64,000 bases of DNA from assembly GCA_002633005.1 (NCBI GenBank), contig NMRA01000221.1:1-64000 (forward strand), read 5' to 3'. Made by a program: the position numbers and the translations under genes. Positions 25,863-38,000 of the stretch are shown here, piece after piece (the stretch's first letter is position 1; each line of letters begins with the position of its first letter). The DNA is from Phoronis australis (lineage: Eukaryota; Phoronida; Phoronidae). The notes beneath the pieces are model-generated. The model was not told the origin of the DNA, did not search any database, and saw only the letters and a program-made list of their open reading frames with translations.

Positions 25863-26647
25863 TGGTACTACTAAATACAATGATGTTTTTCGTTTTAAAA
25901 TTGCTTCAATTAAAACTACAGGTACTCCAATATCGTCCGCATTCGTCGCGATTCTGCTCGGGGATTCCATTGACAGGGAGTTTCCCGAGTACACATGACA
26001 ATGGAGATAAGTCTTTATTTTGACACATAAACGAGTAGACAAATACGAATTTTCTCATCTACAAACATTATAATTACCATTATCAAGAACTTAGTCCTAA
26101 CTGCTACAAAACTCATTCAAATAACAACAATGACGAAACGTTTTTCTTCGGTTTTTTTGGCGCGGATACGAACCGATATGATCTCGCGAGATGCAGCCTC
26201 ATCACCCGTTTTTCGCGGTATTTTGAAAATGGGATGTGCCATATGTGAAAGACTAGTCGCCAGCCGACTAGAGCGGCGTCTTTCGTGAAAATGGCATGCG
26301 CATGTAAACGTGTGTGGGTTTCCATTCTTTCAAGTTCAGTACACGTGCAGACGGTAAGTTCACTATAGAAAATCCTCCGTCGATGCAGACATTTAACTGC
26401 CATGGGTTCTTGCCTTAGGAAAACCCCAACGAGCATGTTCACAGTATTGGGGAAAAGTAGGTCTAGACCTTATAAAAACTTTGGTCAATGAAGAAAGTGT
26501 TTTTTGTCAACCCAGTGTCAATCGTGCACAGCCTGGCAGACTTCATACGGGCAACAAATTTGATGGGAATGGTTTCCAAAGCTACACGTCACTACTCCGA
26601 AAGCCCACTACTCCGAATAGTCGGTAGGCCAGATCTAATAGCGTTTA

Positions 26648-26648
26648 N
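26648..26648. other. Assembly gap (single N)
   Basis: A lone N separates the end of block Y copy 1 from retrotransposon sequence. Confidence 0.95.
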
Positions 26649-27560
26649 GGACGACATTTTTTGTTAGGGGGGAGAATGTGACGGGACGTTCGTAACTTTA
26701 TTGTTATTCTTATTTAGTTGCAAACGTTCAGTTATTCTTATGCTAATGTCTTTGTTGCGTCTCAGTGCGCCTTTGTTACGTGGGCATGTGCATGGGCGCG
26801 ACTGTATGTGTCGGGCACTTCGCTAGCGACAGGCTTAGAAGAAGGGTGTTTCCTTCCTTTGCTATCCTGGAAATTGATCGTTGTCATATGCAATTGAACT
26901 GAAACGTATGCTGATGAGAGGAAATACATATTTCTTATGTTCAGTGGAGACTTGCTCTGTTACACAATGCACCACAGTTTTGCAGCTAGTCTGTCATAGG
27001 TTACACATACGTCACAGCGCGTAAATTTGATGAATCCTAGCTACCGATTTCACCCGTTTCGGAGACCAGGTTTTAACTGCCGTAGGCTACAAAAAGAGTC
27101 CCCCTGGGCTCTTATTAGAGCGAATACGGTAGCCCTAATAGATGGTGACATCAGTGTACGAAACGATGATTTTTATTTAAATTAGCAGCAAGTTTGTGGT
27201 GACTGGCGCCAACGGCCGGGTGAACGAACTTCGGGCTTGGCGAGTAGATTTTCTGGCTCCGGCACTCGCCCAGCTGGCGAGCAGGGTTTTTCAAGACTAA
27301 AAGCCTGGGTATATCCCTGACTTCCACACTTTTTCAAAAGAGGGAAAACTACTAAGGAATGGCTGAGGAAGGTAAAAGTCTAGTTGCCGTAAGTATTGGT
27401 ATGTTTTTTGGAGATCGATTCAACATCAGACAACTTGATTTTTGGTAACGTTGATAAGTCTTTTGACCACAACACCTTGCAGGACGATGCCATGTTTGTC
27501 AAGGCGCCTCGTTTTCGATCAACACGACAACAGCGCCCTGCGTTCGTGAAAGAGGTGAAT
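26649..27560. mobile_element. Right half of the TIR-bounded insertion
   Basis: Contains the retrotransposon 3' end and LTR (26677-27150), a reverse copy of the GCGAGTAG/GGGTATATCCC repeat (about 27196-27312), and the terminal inverted end AGAGGTGAAT at 27551-27560. Joined conceptually with 20100-20489 it forms one insertion present in only one of the two haplotype copies. Confidence 0.65.
26677..27150 (+). mobile_element. 3' LTR of a gypsy-like retrotransposon
   Basis: A polypurine tract GGGGGGAGAA directly precedes TGTGACGGGACG, and the unit ends GGTGACA, giving TG...CA ends and about 474 bp. The few bases between the N and the tract are the only remaining internal sequence; the rest is in the assembly gap. 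Family assignment rests on the PPT and LTR ends only. Confidence 0.6.
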
Positions 27561-28329
27561 ACAATACTGTGAATAAGCTGCTCAAAGCTTACAGTCACAC
27601 AAAGGAATGAAAAGGTGGAAGTTAAGTCTATTAACTTCTCTCAAAGTCAATCATTTTTCTCCATTCTTATTTTTTGGTGAAAGTATTTCATACAAAACAG
27701 ATCTGCTGCACATTTGTTAAAAGTCGTTTGCAAATAATAATTTTAAATATCGGTTTGCGTCAGGCGCGCTGTTTAAAACATAACTGCTGGATTATGTGAG
27801 CATCAGATGAAGGAGACAATACGGGAACTGGGCTATGTACAGTAAACACTTGTCTGCCATTGTTAAACTGGTAACGACAAGGCTGTATCCCGACTGGCCG
27901 ACCCGGCAGTCAGGATACTCAATCCACAGCATGGGCGCGTAACGGCTCTATCGATAGAGTTATTATTTTCAACGAAAGACCTTTTAACTTTGTCTCAGTG
28001 GTCGTGAACAATAAATGCATTTGAATATGCGCTCGTGCACATAGTAGGTCACGCATGGTAGTACTTAATTGGCATGTTTGCACTTGGTGACCACAGCATT
28101 AGATTTACCAATTCGAATAAAAAGTACAACTTCGTAAATAAACAATAGATGAAACTACTCTTTCTTGAACTTAACGATCTCATTGCTAAAACTTTGCTAA
28201 TTCTCTTCCCCATTACCGCAAATCTATACCGCTTTTTTGTTTCTGTGTCGTCGGTTCCTAAACCTGGAATCGTTTGTTATCGATGGAATACATCCGGGCC
28301 ATAATGTACATTAGCACAGAATTAAAGTT

Positions 28330-28995
28330 TGTCAGAATTTATACTGAGACAGTTATTATTTTTTTATTTTGTTGTTGTTTGATTGGCACGACCCCTGAGT
28401 TCAGTACATTGATGATGTAATTTGTTTACTAAAGTATAGTGTGGGACAATCTAGAAAACTCTAGCATGATAGTGATTAATGTAATCTGGAATATTCTAGA
28501 GACTATGTTTGTAGACTGATTGGGTAAATTCAGGAAAGGTCTAGAATGTGCTTGAATTGATGAAATGTTCTAGAACAATGCATTAGGCTATAAACACACA
28601 AGCACGGGTTGGTGTTAGTCAGTTAAAGTCAGTTAATCAGAAGTTAATCAGAAGAAAGGCAGTTAATCAGTTAAAGAGTTGCAGTGAAGAGAATCAGCAG
28701 TTACAGCGACAGTCACTAGAGAGCCAGCTATAAAGACAGCGGGTTATTGAATCAACGAGAGTAACAGTTGCTGAACGTGTCTCACAAGTTCATTACAAAT
28801 CAAGGCTTCGCAGCACTGGCTGGAGCATAAAACAGACATTACGTCTGACGTTTCGTTTGAGTAGGATTGTGAACGTACGGTCGAGTTTAATTATAGATTA
28901 ACTCGAACCAGTCTTCAGTTTATTGTCGCACCGAAAGCTATCAGGACCAGTCTGTAACAACCTGCGCCCACCCTTACACGGGGAAAAGCATGACA
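28330..28995 (+). mobile_element. Solo LTR with AAGTT target duplication (copy 2)
   Basis: Allelic or duplicated copy of 23538-24201. TG...CA ends are intact (TGTCAG...GCATGACA), flanked by AAGTT at 28325-28329 and 28996-29000. Confidence 0.8.
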
Positions 28996-29238
28996 AAGTT
29001 CTTTATTTTGCGTTCACATTAAAGTAATACAGAAATTTCAATTATATTTTGGCGCCGTTGTCTGGAAATTTGCCTTCCGGCCCTGCACATTGAGAAAATA
29101 ACATTCAATTAAGACTGAAGGTAGCTTACTGAACAACCATTTTATTTCAGATTATAGACGCAAGTCAACAACATGAAAAAACGAGATATAGGGCGAAGAA
29201 CCAAATTCGTAATTTCTAAGGAACCATCAATTCATATG

Positions 29239-29370
29239 TTAAATTTTAAACCCTTGATACATGTAACCACCACCAGAGTTGATGTTATAACTTGAATGAT
29301 TTTTCCAGTTGGTAGGTCTACGTCGTAGCGTCAACGAATTTCTACCCAGGCTCCAGTTACTATCACCATG
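29239..29370 (-). CDS. Possible terminal exon near EF-hand gene (GDSNWSLGRNSL)
   Basis: Minus strand: acceptor ttttatttcag, then HGDSNWSLGRNSLTLRRRP and an open frame to TAA at 29241-29239. A related segment with GDWSLARVSLTLRK occurs in the second block near 57.06 kb, and the haplotype copy at 24.5 kb has a one-base deletion after the TNWK codons. Its phase (0) does not match the phase-1 donor of the upstream EF-hand exon, so an exon is missing or this is not part of that gene. Confidence 0.3.
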   Translation of the reverse strand, partial: HGDSNWSLGRNSLTLRRRPTNWKNHSSYNINSGGGYMYQGFKI

Positions 29371-30087
29371 CTGAAATAAAACATTTGAACATCGCTCAAT
29401 AATACGTATGTTTAGGGTCAACTTATAGAAAGGTCACCGATTGTGATTGATATTAAATGGATACCAACGCCTGTCTTCTTGTTCTTATATCACTAACACT
29501 TGCTAATTCATCATTGGCGTCAATCTTGAATGATAAAGACAGGAATCAACCGAAAATGCATCTTCTCTATCTCATAAATTGGATATTACGGTCCTTGGTG
29601 AGTGGTATTTTCCCACAGCTGCTGTGCAATTCGCTAAAACCGCAGTTCATGCTCTCTCATTTAGCCTTGAAAGGAGTTTTCAAATTTTCGTCTAAAACTT
29701 TTGAGGTTTCAGTGGCGAGGGTTTCAGCGAACTAGGGAGTCGTTTGGTATATCTTAATAGGCCAAACTGGATTTGGTGTCCTTTTAAGTCTAAAGACTTC
29801 GTGCTCATATGTAGTAGTGGTTTAGTCACAACAAATTACGTGTAGAAAAGCAAAATCACGGTTCGCTGAACAATTTCTAAAATGTTAATCATGATGAGCT
29901 CGTATTACCGATGATGAATTCAAAGCTGCAGCATAGATATCCGCACCGAGGATCACGCTTCCATACAGAATTAATATTCGTTTTAAACCACTCCAGGTTA
30001 CGGGCGTTGTATCGTGCTCAACATAATTGTCTCACTACCTAAATTATCTATTTTTGAACTATGTACAATTCTGAATCTCATACTCAC

Positions 30088-30177
30088 GGCTATCATCATC
30101 AACTCTTTGCTCGTCGTAGTTCTTATCTCTTTTGCTCAGCGCTATTCTCATTTCATATGTATCAAGTACGCCGTTAC
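30088..30177 (-). CDS. EF-hand gene B, exon with loop C-half
   Basis: Minus strand. Acceptor acttgcag/GTAAC (end 30177) in phase 1 and donor-like AGCC/gtgagtatg (30088). Joined to the exon at 34973-35042 it makes DLNGNGVLDTYE, a full 12-residue EF-hand loop with ligands at positions 1, 3, 5, 9 and 12, then MRIALSKRDENYDEQ and an acidic DDD end. If the donor is not used, the frame stops a few codons later (SREYEIQNCT). Function is calcium binding by motif; the family is not recognised. Confidence 0.6.
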
Positions 30178-31423
30178 CTGCAAGTACATGTACATATCAC
30201 AAAACATTAGGCCTACACGACAGCCATAAACCTACAGAAACGTCTAAAACAAACGGGTAGCCTATACTTTTTACAATGACATCATGCCGGCTTGAGATAT
30301 GAAACCCATGCAGTAACCTTAATTTGCATACAAAAATCCCAAAATTTCCTTTCCGTGGCTGTTGATTGGCTGCCATCTTCCTCAGTAATGACTACCACAA
30401 GGAGAAGATCTTGAAAAAATACGTTGTTAATAGGGCTAAGGGAGCCCTTATCTCAGTAATTTATATATCTTACCGTGTGATGTAAATAGACTCTAGTATT
30501 TTGTGTTTGTATAACAAGCCCGTAGCCAGAGTGGTTCGAACGAACCCCTCCTCTTGCGGAAAAGGTCCAGGACAAGTCTATCCGTTAAAGATAGGCTATA
30601 GATGGACAACAACGACAACGACAACTACAACAACAATGGTACTACTAAATACAGTGATGTTTTTCGTTTTAAAATTGCTTCAATTAAAACTACAGTTACT
30701 GCAATATCGTCCGCATTCGTCGCGATTCTGCTCGGGGATTCCATTGACAGGGAATTTCCAGAGTACACATGAAAAGGGAGATAAGTCTTTATTTTGATAC
30801 ATAAAGGAGTCGACAAATACGGATTTTCTCATCTACAAAGATTATAACTACCATTATCAAGAACTTAGTCCTAACTGCTACAAAACTCATTCAAATTACA
30901 ACAATGACGAAACGTTTTTCTGCGGTTTATTTGGCGCGGATACGAACCGATATGATCTCGCGAGATCCAGCCTCATCACCCGTTTTTCGCGGTATTTTCA
31001 AAATGGGATGTGCCATATGTGAAAGACTAGTCGCTAGCCGACTAGAGCGGCGTCTTTCGTGAAAATGGCATGCGCATGTAAACGTGTGTGGGTTTTCATT
31101 CTTTCAAGTTCAGTACACGTGCAGACGGTAAGTTCACTATAGAAAATCCGCCGTCGTTGCAGACATTTAACTGCCATGGGTTCTTACCCTGGGAAAACCC
31201 CGACGAGCATGTTCACAGTATTGGGGAAAAATAGGTCTAGACCTTATAAAAACTTTGGTCAATGAAGAAAATGTTTTTTTTGTCAACCCAGTGTCAATGG
31301 TGCACAGCCTGGCACACTTCATGCGGGCAACAAATTTGATGGGAAAGGTTTCCAAAGCTACACGTCACTACTCCGAAAGCCCACTACTCCGAATAGTCGG
31401 TAGGCCAGATCTAATAGCGTTTA

Positions 31424-33830
31424 TTCTTGTGAGTACTTGGGGGGGCAACCTAGTTTTTTCTATGTGGCTAGATAATATACCTATAAATCAAATTCCAAAA
31501 AGTTCCTTCGTCTACACTTGCACATCTTTTAAAAAAGTGTGTTTTTGTTGCACAAAATATTATACACATTCCTGCCACTTGGTGGCGCTTTTCTATTGAA
31601 TTGACTAATCAGAGAGCCAGACTGTATTGTTGTGCTTAGTTACTTCAATATGGCAGCTCCCATGGAGTGTGATGCCTGTATAATTCAGGGTTTATCAAAC
31701 ATCACATAATTGTGATGCGAGAACCTGAAGAAGCTTAGAGAAGCATCCTGACGAAAGCTGATAGACTGTGGAATTCTGTAGACCAGTACATCAAAAAGAA
31801 GAGGTGTCACAAAGGTTTGTGCAGAAAACAGCTGCATGTCCTGGTATACCTTATACACAGTATACTGCTGTAGAAGACCAAGTGTCATACCAAAAATTGA
31901 AAGGACATAGAAATGCATAGCAACGTTTCAAGACACCAGCACTAGTACTGAAGCTGAAGCTGCTAAAAGTGATACAGATGTTATACAAAATTTCCCAAGA
32001 AAACCAATTAGACTTCCAAAATCTGAAACAACCAATTAACCTGAACACGATAGGAACATTCGGAAACATGAGTGCATCATTTGTTAGCAAGAAAAGTATA
32101 TTATGGACCATATTTCAAGAAGGAGAAGGAAGTAACATCTTCATAGCTTTGGTGTTTTCCAAATGTGTTTCAATATTATCACCATTTTTTTAACTTGTTC
32201 AGCCCCTTGGCTGCCTAAGCCTTAGACAATACCGCTGACCCGATAGAGACGGGGATCATATCATAGGTACTCCATATGGTGGACGCTTTTCGGCAAATTA
32301 TGCATCAGACTGGTTAAACCATAAGTCATGTTCCCATAAGTTAAGAATTAACGCGTAGAGAGATGCCTCTGAGGAGGCCGTTAATGTTTCCATTGTTCCC
32401 AGTTTAAACAAATACTCTTGCAATCGTGTTTTTTCGAACACTCCCTTCTTCAGTTGCCACATCGACACTGTTTGCGCCAGGGGATAATCATATGGCGTTA
32501 TACTGTGGGTTTGATTTTAAGCACTTTAAGTCAAAAATTTTTGAGAGGGTTAAATGGAGTAGATGGTTGCAACCAACATGCCCAAGTGGCCTTCATCCCC
32601 TGCCGTAATCCTGAGATAGGGGTAACCTCTTCTCAATTTTTTGTAAACATTAATTACTCAGGTAGCTGCAATGTTAATTAAATTAAAGTGCCTAAGTGAC
32701 CAGCGTCCTCGTCGTATTTTGCGGACGGTGGTCGCCACTGTCCATTTCGTCAAACGTTGATTACCTTACGTGTAAATCGATTGACTATGGTATAAGCATC
32801 TGATTTAAAAATTAAATTTCAATCACTGCACTGGTATATCAGCTGATTTATTTTCTGTTGCATCAACTAATCTAAATATTAGATGATCAACATTTTTAGG
32901 CAACTGATCAGACGGCATGTAAATTTGTTAGGCTGGTTGTAGATCAGTTCCTGATAAGTCCGTCTGAAAAATTTGCATGCCAACTCACTCACAGTTAAAT
33001 GTTAAATTAGTGTTAACAGTTCGGGTTTTTTCAGTTGGACTTGTATCGCTAGCAACAATTCAGTCCAGAGCCCTGAATGTGCAAATGAAATTCAAAGATA
33101 ATGACCTTGTGTATTAGAAGCCAAGTACCACAGATCATCATGCTATAAAAAAATAGAGAGACGAAGATTGTGAAGAGTGAACAAAACACAGTTTTCAGAG
33201 ATCTTTTTCTACAGTTTTGTTTGGAGTTCATTGAATCAAAGCTTCTAATACATGGAGATGTCATTTGCCTTTCAAATCTAAAGCAAGACTTTGAAGCTGT
33301 TCTTCAGAAAGCTGGTGTGCTTGAAGTTATTTGGACAGGCAATCTTAAGTAACGACTGTTGTAGTTTGTGCCTGACTAAGAGAAACGAAAGTGAATTAAG
33401 GCTGGTGTTCAATAATTCACTTGCTGACTCTTAATAACACAGCCCATTATAACATATTTTGAATTAAACGTTTGCTCAAATCCCGCCCGCCTCCAAACAA
33501 GGGCTTAGTGTTTGACCCTTCATTGCATGCGGGCCAATCACCAGTGTGCAGTGCTGTACCTTCTCTAATCGATCATAGTTGGCTCCTTGGCGGTGGAGCT
33601 TTGCAATTAAAATGTATGGCAATGTGCGCAGTTCCATTGACAGTACTAAACGATGAACGGTGCAAGTGCAAAAAGAACATGTGTGCTGGGAAACTTTTTT
33701 GCTGCAATGCTGGGTCAAACTGTGCAGAAATGTGGAGCTGTGACAACTGTAGTAACATCAGCAACACTGACTGCATAACATTGATAAAATAGACCTCCAA
33801 CCCCGTTATTTCGTTTTTTTGTATTAAAAA
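31424..33830 (+). mobile_element. Decayed transposon with CxxC start and Cys-rich end
   Basis: Starts with the same repeat as 1-252 (inverted). The plus strand has ATG at 31650 reading MAAPMECDACIIQG with a CxxC pair, soon interrupted by stops, then scattered readable stretches (for example QLDFQNLKQPINLNTIGTFG near 32000). Near the end comes RCKCKKNMCAGKLFCCNAG (33657 on), a Cys-rich CXC-like tail, stopping at 33790. Many stops and shifts show it is dead. The superfamily is not identified, and the borders are approximate. Confidence 0.5.
33472..33792 (+). pseudogene. Cys-rich (CXC-like) C-terminal fragment of transposon protein
   Basis: Open frame of about 106 codons whose last third carries CKCKKNMC, FCCNAGSNC and SCDNC. 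The spacing resembles the CXC/tesmin-like tails found on several transposon-encoded proteins, including the one at 50.99 kb in this window. No start codon of its own is likely. Confidence 0.4.
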
Positions 33831-34439
33831 GTGAATTTTATTTGTTGATTAAGTCATAGAAAGTACATACTTTTGTAATTGTCATGTATTTATCTCATAC
33901 TGCTTGATAAACGCTGTCAGAATAATCTCAGTATTTTCATACAGTCTGTGTGCACATTCACAGAGATCATTCAAATACATTGTTTTTGTACTATAACGTA
34001 TTTCTGGTGTATTATGCAAACGAGATATATTTTACATCATTAGTCAATGGTTCAGTCATTGAGGCACAAATTTTGCCCAGTCTCAAGTGTTTTGTGCTAT
34101 TTTTGTTGCCAGACAATGCCAGAACAACCTCCTAATAACATTCAGACTTAGTTTTCATTTCTGCTACTAGGTTTCACTTTACATTTTTTAAATTTCACTG
34201 TTCTCAATTGGTGTACAAGAATAAAACATGTAATTTCAGTGTATTATTGTTCAATACAATGGCATTGATGGGACCATATTACTTGTTTTACAAAAAAGAT
34301 AGCAAAAACTGTTGTTTTTACAAGTATACTAGTTCTCTAAGCTCCATAGAGGTTACTATGTAATTTCAAACTCACGCAAAAATACAACCAGATAAAAACA
34401 TTCGTCAAGTCATTCTCAGACTAAAAAATTCTGTCCGAG

Positions 34440-34690
34440 TATGTAAGGTAGCGTAATCAATCATTGAAGCACGCTTGATTTGAAAGTTCGGCGGAAGGTA
34501 ACGCGAGGAAGTTCTCTTTCTGGACCAGATTACATACCCGAAGTTGAGTCCCATTCTTTACCAGCATCCGTCACAGCGTCCTCATTTCCGTCTCATCTCA
34601 GAACATAGAGCTCAGACTAACCGTTTTGTAAACAGATTTCCCTTCCCCATAATTAAGCTCCGTCAAGGGCCTTACTAACCTTTGATAAAT
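34440..34690. repeat. Block shared with 46960-47140
   Basis: Diverged copy; landmarks CATTCTTT..C, CGTCTCATCTCAG.A and TTAA.CT.CGTCAAGGG occur in the same order and orientation at 46.98-47.13 kb. Indicates a duplicated segment next to the EF-hand exons. Confidence 0.5.
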
Positions 34691-34972
34691 ATCATAGGTC
34701 TACTGCTCCAGAAAGTCGAACCACCCTGCGCAATGGTGGCTACGGGCCTGGCCTGGGGGAGAAGAAACGAAGCTATGCACTCTTTAGAGCGAGTGTAATC
34801 CACGTTTGTAATGCGGTCGTATGAACAGTGCATTACACACGCGAAGGTGAGAAAAGAGCGGCTTTGCTAGAGCCCTGTTGCATACAGATCAAATGTATGA
34901 TTTACTATAGCAGCCAAATCTTTACCTAAATAAATACATTGTATAAGCGCACGGATGTTAAGCAAAATTTAC

Positions 34973-35042
34973 CATTCAGATCCATTTCTTTCAATTCATC
35001 ATCACTTGCACCCAGTGCTCGTTTAGCCAAATTCTCATCAAT
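34973..35042 (-). CDS. EF-hand gene B, exon with helix and loop start
   Basis: Minus strand. Acceptor gtttcag/ATTGATG (35042), donor AATG/gtaaat (34973). Encodes IDENLAKRALGASDDELKEM then DLN, an E-helix leading into the EF-hand loop completed by 30088-30177. The same exon with the same phases is at 59808-59877. The whole surrounding 500 bp, including intron sequence, is shared between the two loci, pointing to segmental duplication. Confidence 0.6.
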
Positions 35043-38000
35043 CTGAAACAGCGGAATGATACCAATTAAGTATTCATCACAGGGTAACTAATTTGTCCCC
35101 ACCGTCTCGGAATGCACTCGTTTTTAAACCTATAAGTTAATAGGGTAATGATTGATTTTGTAATCACCATAAGAAGATCTTTGCAACACTTCATTTCTAA
35201 CATTTTTGAAACGGATAACAGCCAAAATTTTCATATTAAGAAATTGCACTTTAAAAGTAAAGTTTAATTCAGTATACGATATGATGAAAGTTCATCATTT
35301 CTCGCAACGACCTTGAAAATGAACAAAGGTTGCCAAGTTCAACAAGCGACTAGTGTGCCTCACCTAGAACTTTCTAAAAACACGATGGACCAAGCGTAAA
35401 TTTTTCTTCATGGGGTATCGCGCGCGCTGAGAAAAGATTGTACCACGCTGTTTATTAATCAGTGTGTCAATTTTACGCTCCACAGATTACGCATTCCGAT
35501 AGAGTAGTGCATTTACCAATTTGCAAGGGTGAATCACGTTATGCATACAGTACATGTACCTATTAATGGACACTTGCGCGACCTGGTGTAGAAGTGATTG
35601 ACATCATAACTGTAATACTTTTCCTTTAGGTGTCAGGTTAACTAGGCCATCTTTACATAATTTCACGCCTCCTCTTGCTTTATTTGACTCAATTCAACGA
35701 GCGTCGATTAAACGGCTTTGACGTTGCCGAAAACGGTAGTAACGTGAACTTGTGAGCCCAATACTTAAAATTGACACTGTGCAAAATTTGAAGAGCCTCA
35801 GGCCCGTAGGAAGGCAAATTTTTTTGGGGGGACAGACCATTTCGCCTTCGCAACCCCCCCCCATCGCCACCACCTCCACTACCCTCCCTCGCCCCTGTGC
35901 TCCCGTATTTTTGTACCGAATCTCTTACATCCCCCTAGGTGGGGGACACAGTGGCGGATTTAGGGGTGGCCAAGGGTCCATGGTTCCCCTAAAATTCTCC
36001 CAGATTCCATTTGGAAGCCGGTTCGGGAGTGCGAATTTCTGACGGGTAAAACCCTGGGTAATACTCTGCCCTGCCCCCCAACTCAAAATCCTGGATCCGT
36101 CCCTGGGACAATCCTGGGGATGAAACCATCAAGAGTTGAATATCCTTGAACCAACACGGAGAGTAAGAATGGGCCTAGGGCCAGTACAGATCTTTCCTTG
36201 AAGAATTTTTTTGAAAACGTGAGGTCCCGAAGTCCCTGGTACATGTATAGTGCCTCTGGGCTGTTTCAAAATGCCTACTTGAAACGCTAGGGGTAGTCCA
36301 GTTTCTGGTGGCTGGGGAAAAAGATAGTGTGTCCCAGAAATGTACACACTTTCTGAACGCCTGAAGTTCAAATTCAATTCTCGTGGATCACTGAGATTCT
36401 GCGCGGGTCAACTGCATAGTTACATGTACATCTTATTTTTAACGTTGGTACATCAGTCATTACTTGCATGCAAATAAGGACAAGCAATCAATTCAGTTTT
36501 GAAGAACAAAAATTCATTGTTCAATACGTCTACTGGACCTAAAAACACCAAGGAAGTGCAAAGACAGCATTTCCAAGTAATGAGTTTAATATTATTTATT
36601 TAATTATTTTAAAACGATTTTTCTATCTACAGTTTGTGAGTCCGAATTTCATCAATGTCTTTGAGAGTTATTTTAGATATGCAAAGATCGTCTATAAGTG
36701 TACGTTACTATTTGGGGATCGAATTTTATAGTTTTTCCAACTTCAGGCTGCAATTAAATTCACTAAAACATCACCAATTCTTACAAGATAAGGTTCTAAT
36801 TGTCAAAAATCCTCTATGAATCTATCAATTTTTGTTGATACATAAACAAGTAAATGAGAACTCAAAGAATCTGTTTATCAAAACGGAATACTATAAGCAA
36901 TTTCATGCTTGCAGACATTTGACGGGTAATCGGGGAAATATGGGAGATGCGGCATTCGTATTAAGGTGTTTTGCTCCTTTCATAGGTACCTATAATGGTT
37001 CACGAGGTAAACTTGAACTCCACTGACAAAATAACGCTGAACTCTTTCTTTATGATTGCGAGGGTTCTTTGAGTACCCCTTTTCGACATGTACACGGCCA
37101 TCACAAATAGTAGCCTAAATTGCAGTGTTTTCCACATGTGGGAATTACTTACTAATAACTCATAGTAAACATTCTCAAAAGAGATATTATTCTTGTGATA
37201 CTACGGAAAACAGCAACATTATTTTCTATCTAAACGTCGGATATAGTCCTTTTGTGTAATTTCCAAATAGTGGTGTTCACGTTCATCAAAATTCCACCCT
37301 TTCGATGGTGGCAATCCTACGGTATTTTTCCGAATTTTTGGTTGTTTGGGTCGAATGGCTGGGCTGCGCACGGATGTTTTGTGTTGTTTGATGAATTTGA
37401 AATCTCAACGTCCATCATGAATACTTCTAAGTTTCGGTTTTACATGTATAGAGGGACAAAGGGACATTTCCCCCGAACTGCTCCACCGAGAGAGAGGGTA
37501 TCGTCTGAAATTGAACACCTTAAGATCAAAGGCTAAAGAGCATTAAGCTTGCAAAAAGAGTGACTGTGCATTCCAACGTCGCCTGGTCCCAAAACGATGC
37601 AGGGAGTGACCTCCTTCAACATGAAAGCCGGTTGCACGATTTCACAAAAATCAGGAAAATAGAGGTAATCGATTCCAACATTGGGCCCTCTCTTCGTTAA
37701 CCGACCCTTAAGAATTTGTCACTAAAAACACAAACAGGGGGCCCACTTGAATGTCATCAATGGCCTTTTTCAAGGGTGGGACCCCTCAATATGAAAATGT
37801 AATATTTTCAAATATCAGGAAATGTGCAACAATTCATGTTATCTGTCAGGTCATCAATTTTTCTCAAGTAATAACATACAGTTTCGAGAAAAAATAAAGC
37901 GAAAGTTGTCTCCGTTATCCCTGGCCAGAGAGGAGCATATGGAAAATTATAGTTGTGCAGTAGCAAAATTGACTTATTGAATTTAAAATTCCAGTACGCT

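Larger units (their letters stand above)
22771..26647. repeat. Duplicated block Y, copy 1 (probable alternative haplotype)
   Basis: Matches 27561-31423, both starting ACAATACTGTGAATAAGC. It ends at GCGTTTA followed by N. Contains a solo LTR (23538-24201), an EF-hand exon copy (25306-25395) and a CAACGA microsatellite that is 9 bp longer than in the other copy. Confidence 0.9.
27561..31423. repeat. Duplicated block Y, copy 2
   Basis: Pairs with 22771-26647. Continues without a gap into 31424 onward, so this copy is the one joined to the right-hand unique sequence. Confidence 0.9.

Noticed and set aside
17826-31423. True tandem segmental duplication
   Set aside because: Possible, but the single Ns at both junctions and the split insertion fit a misplaced haplotype contig better.
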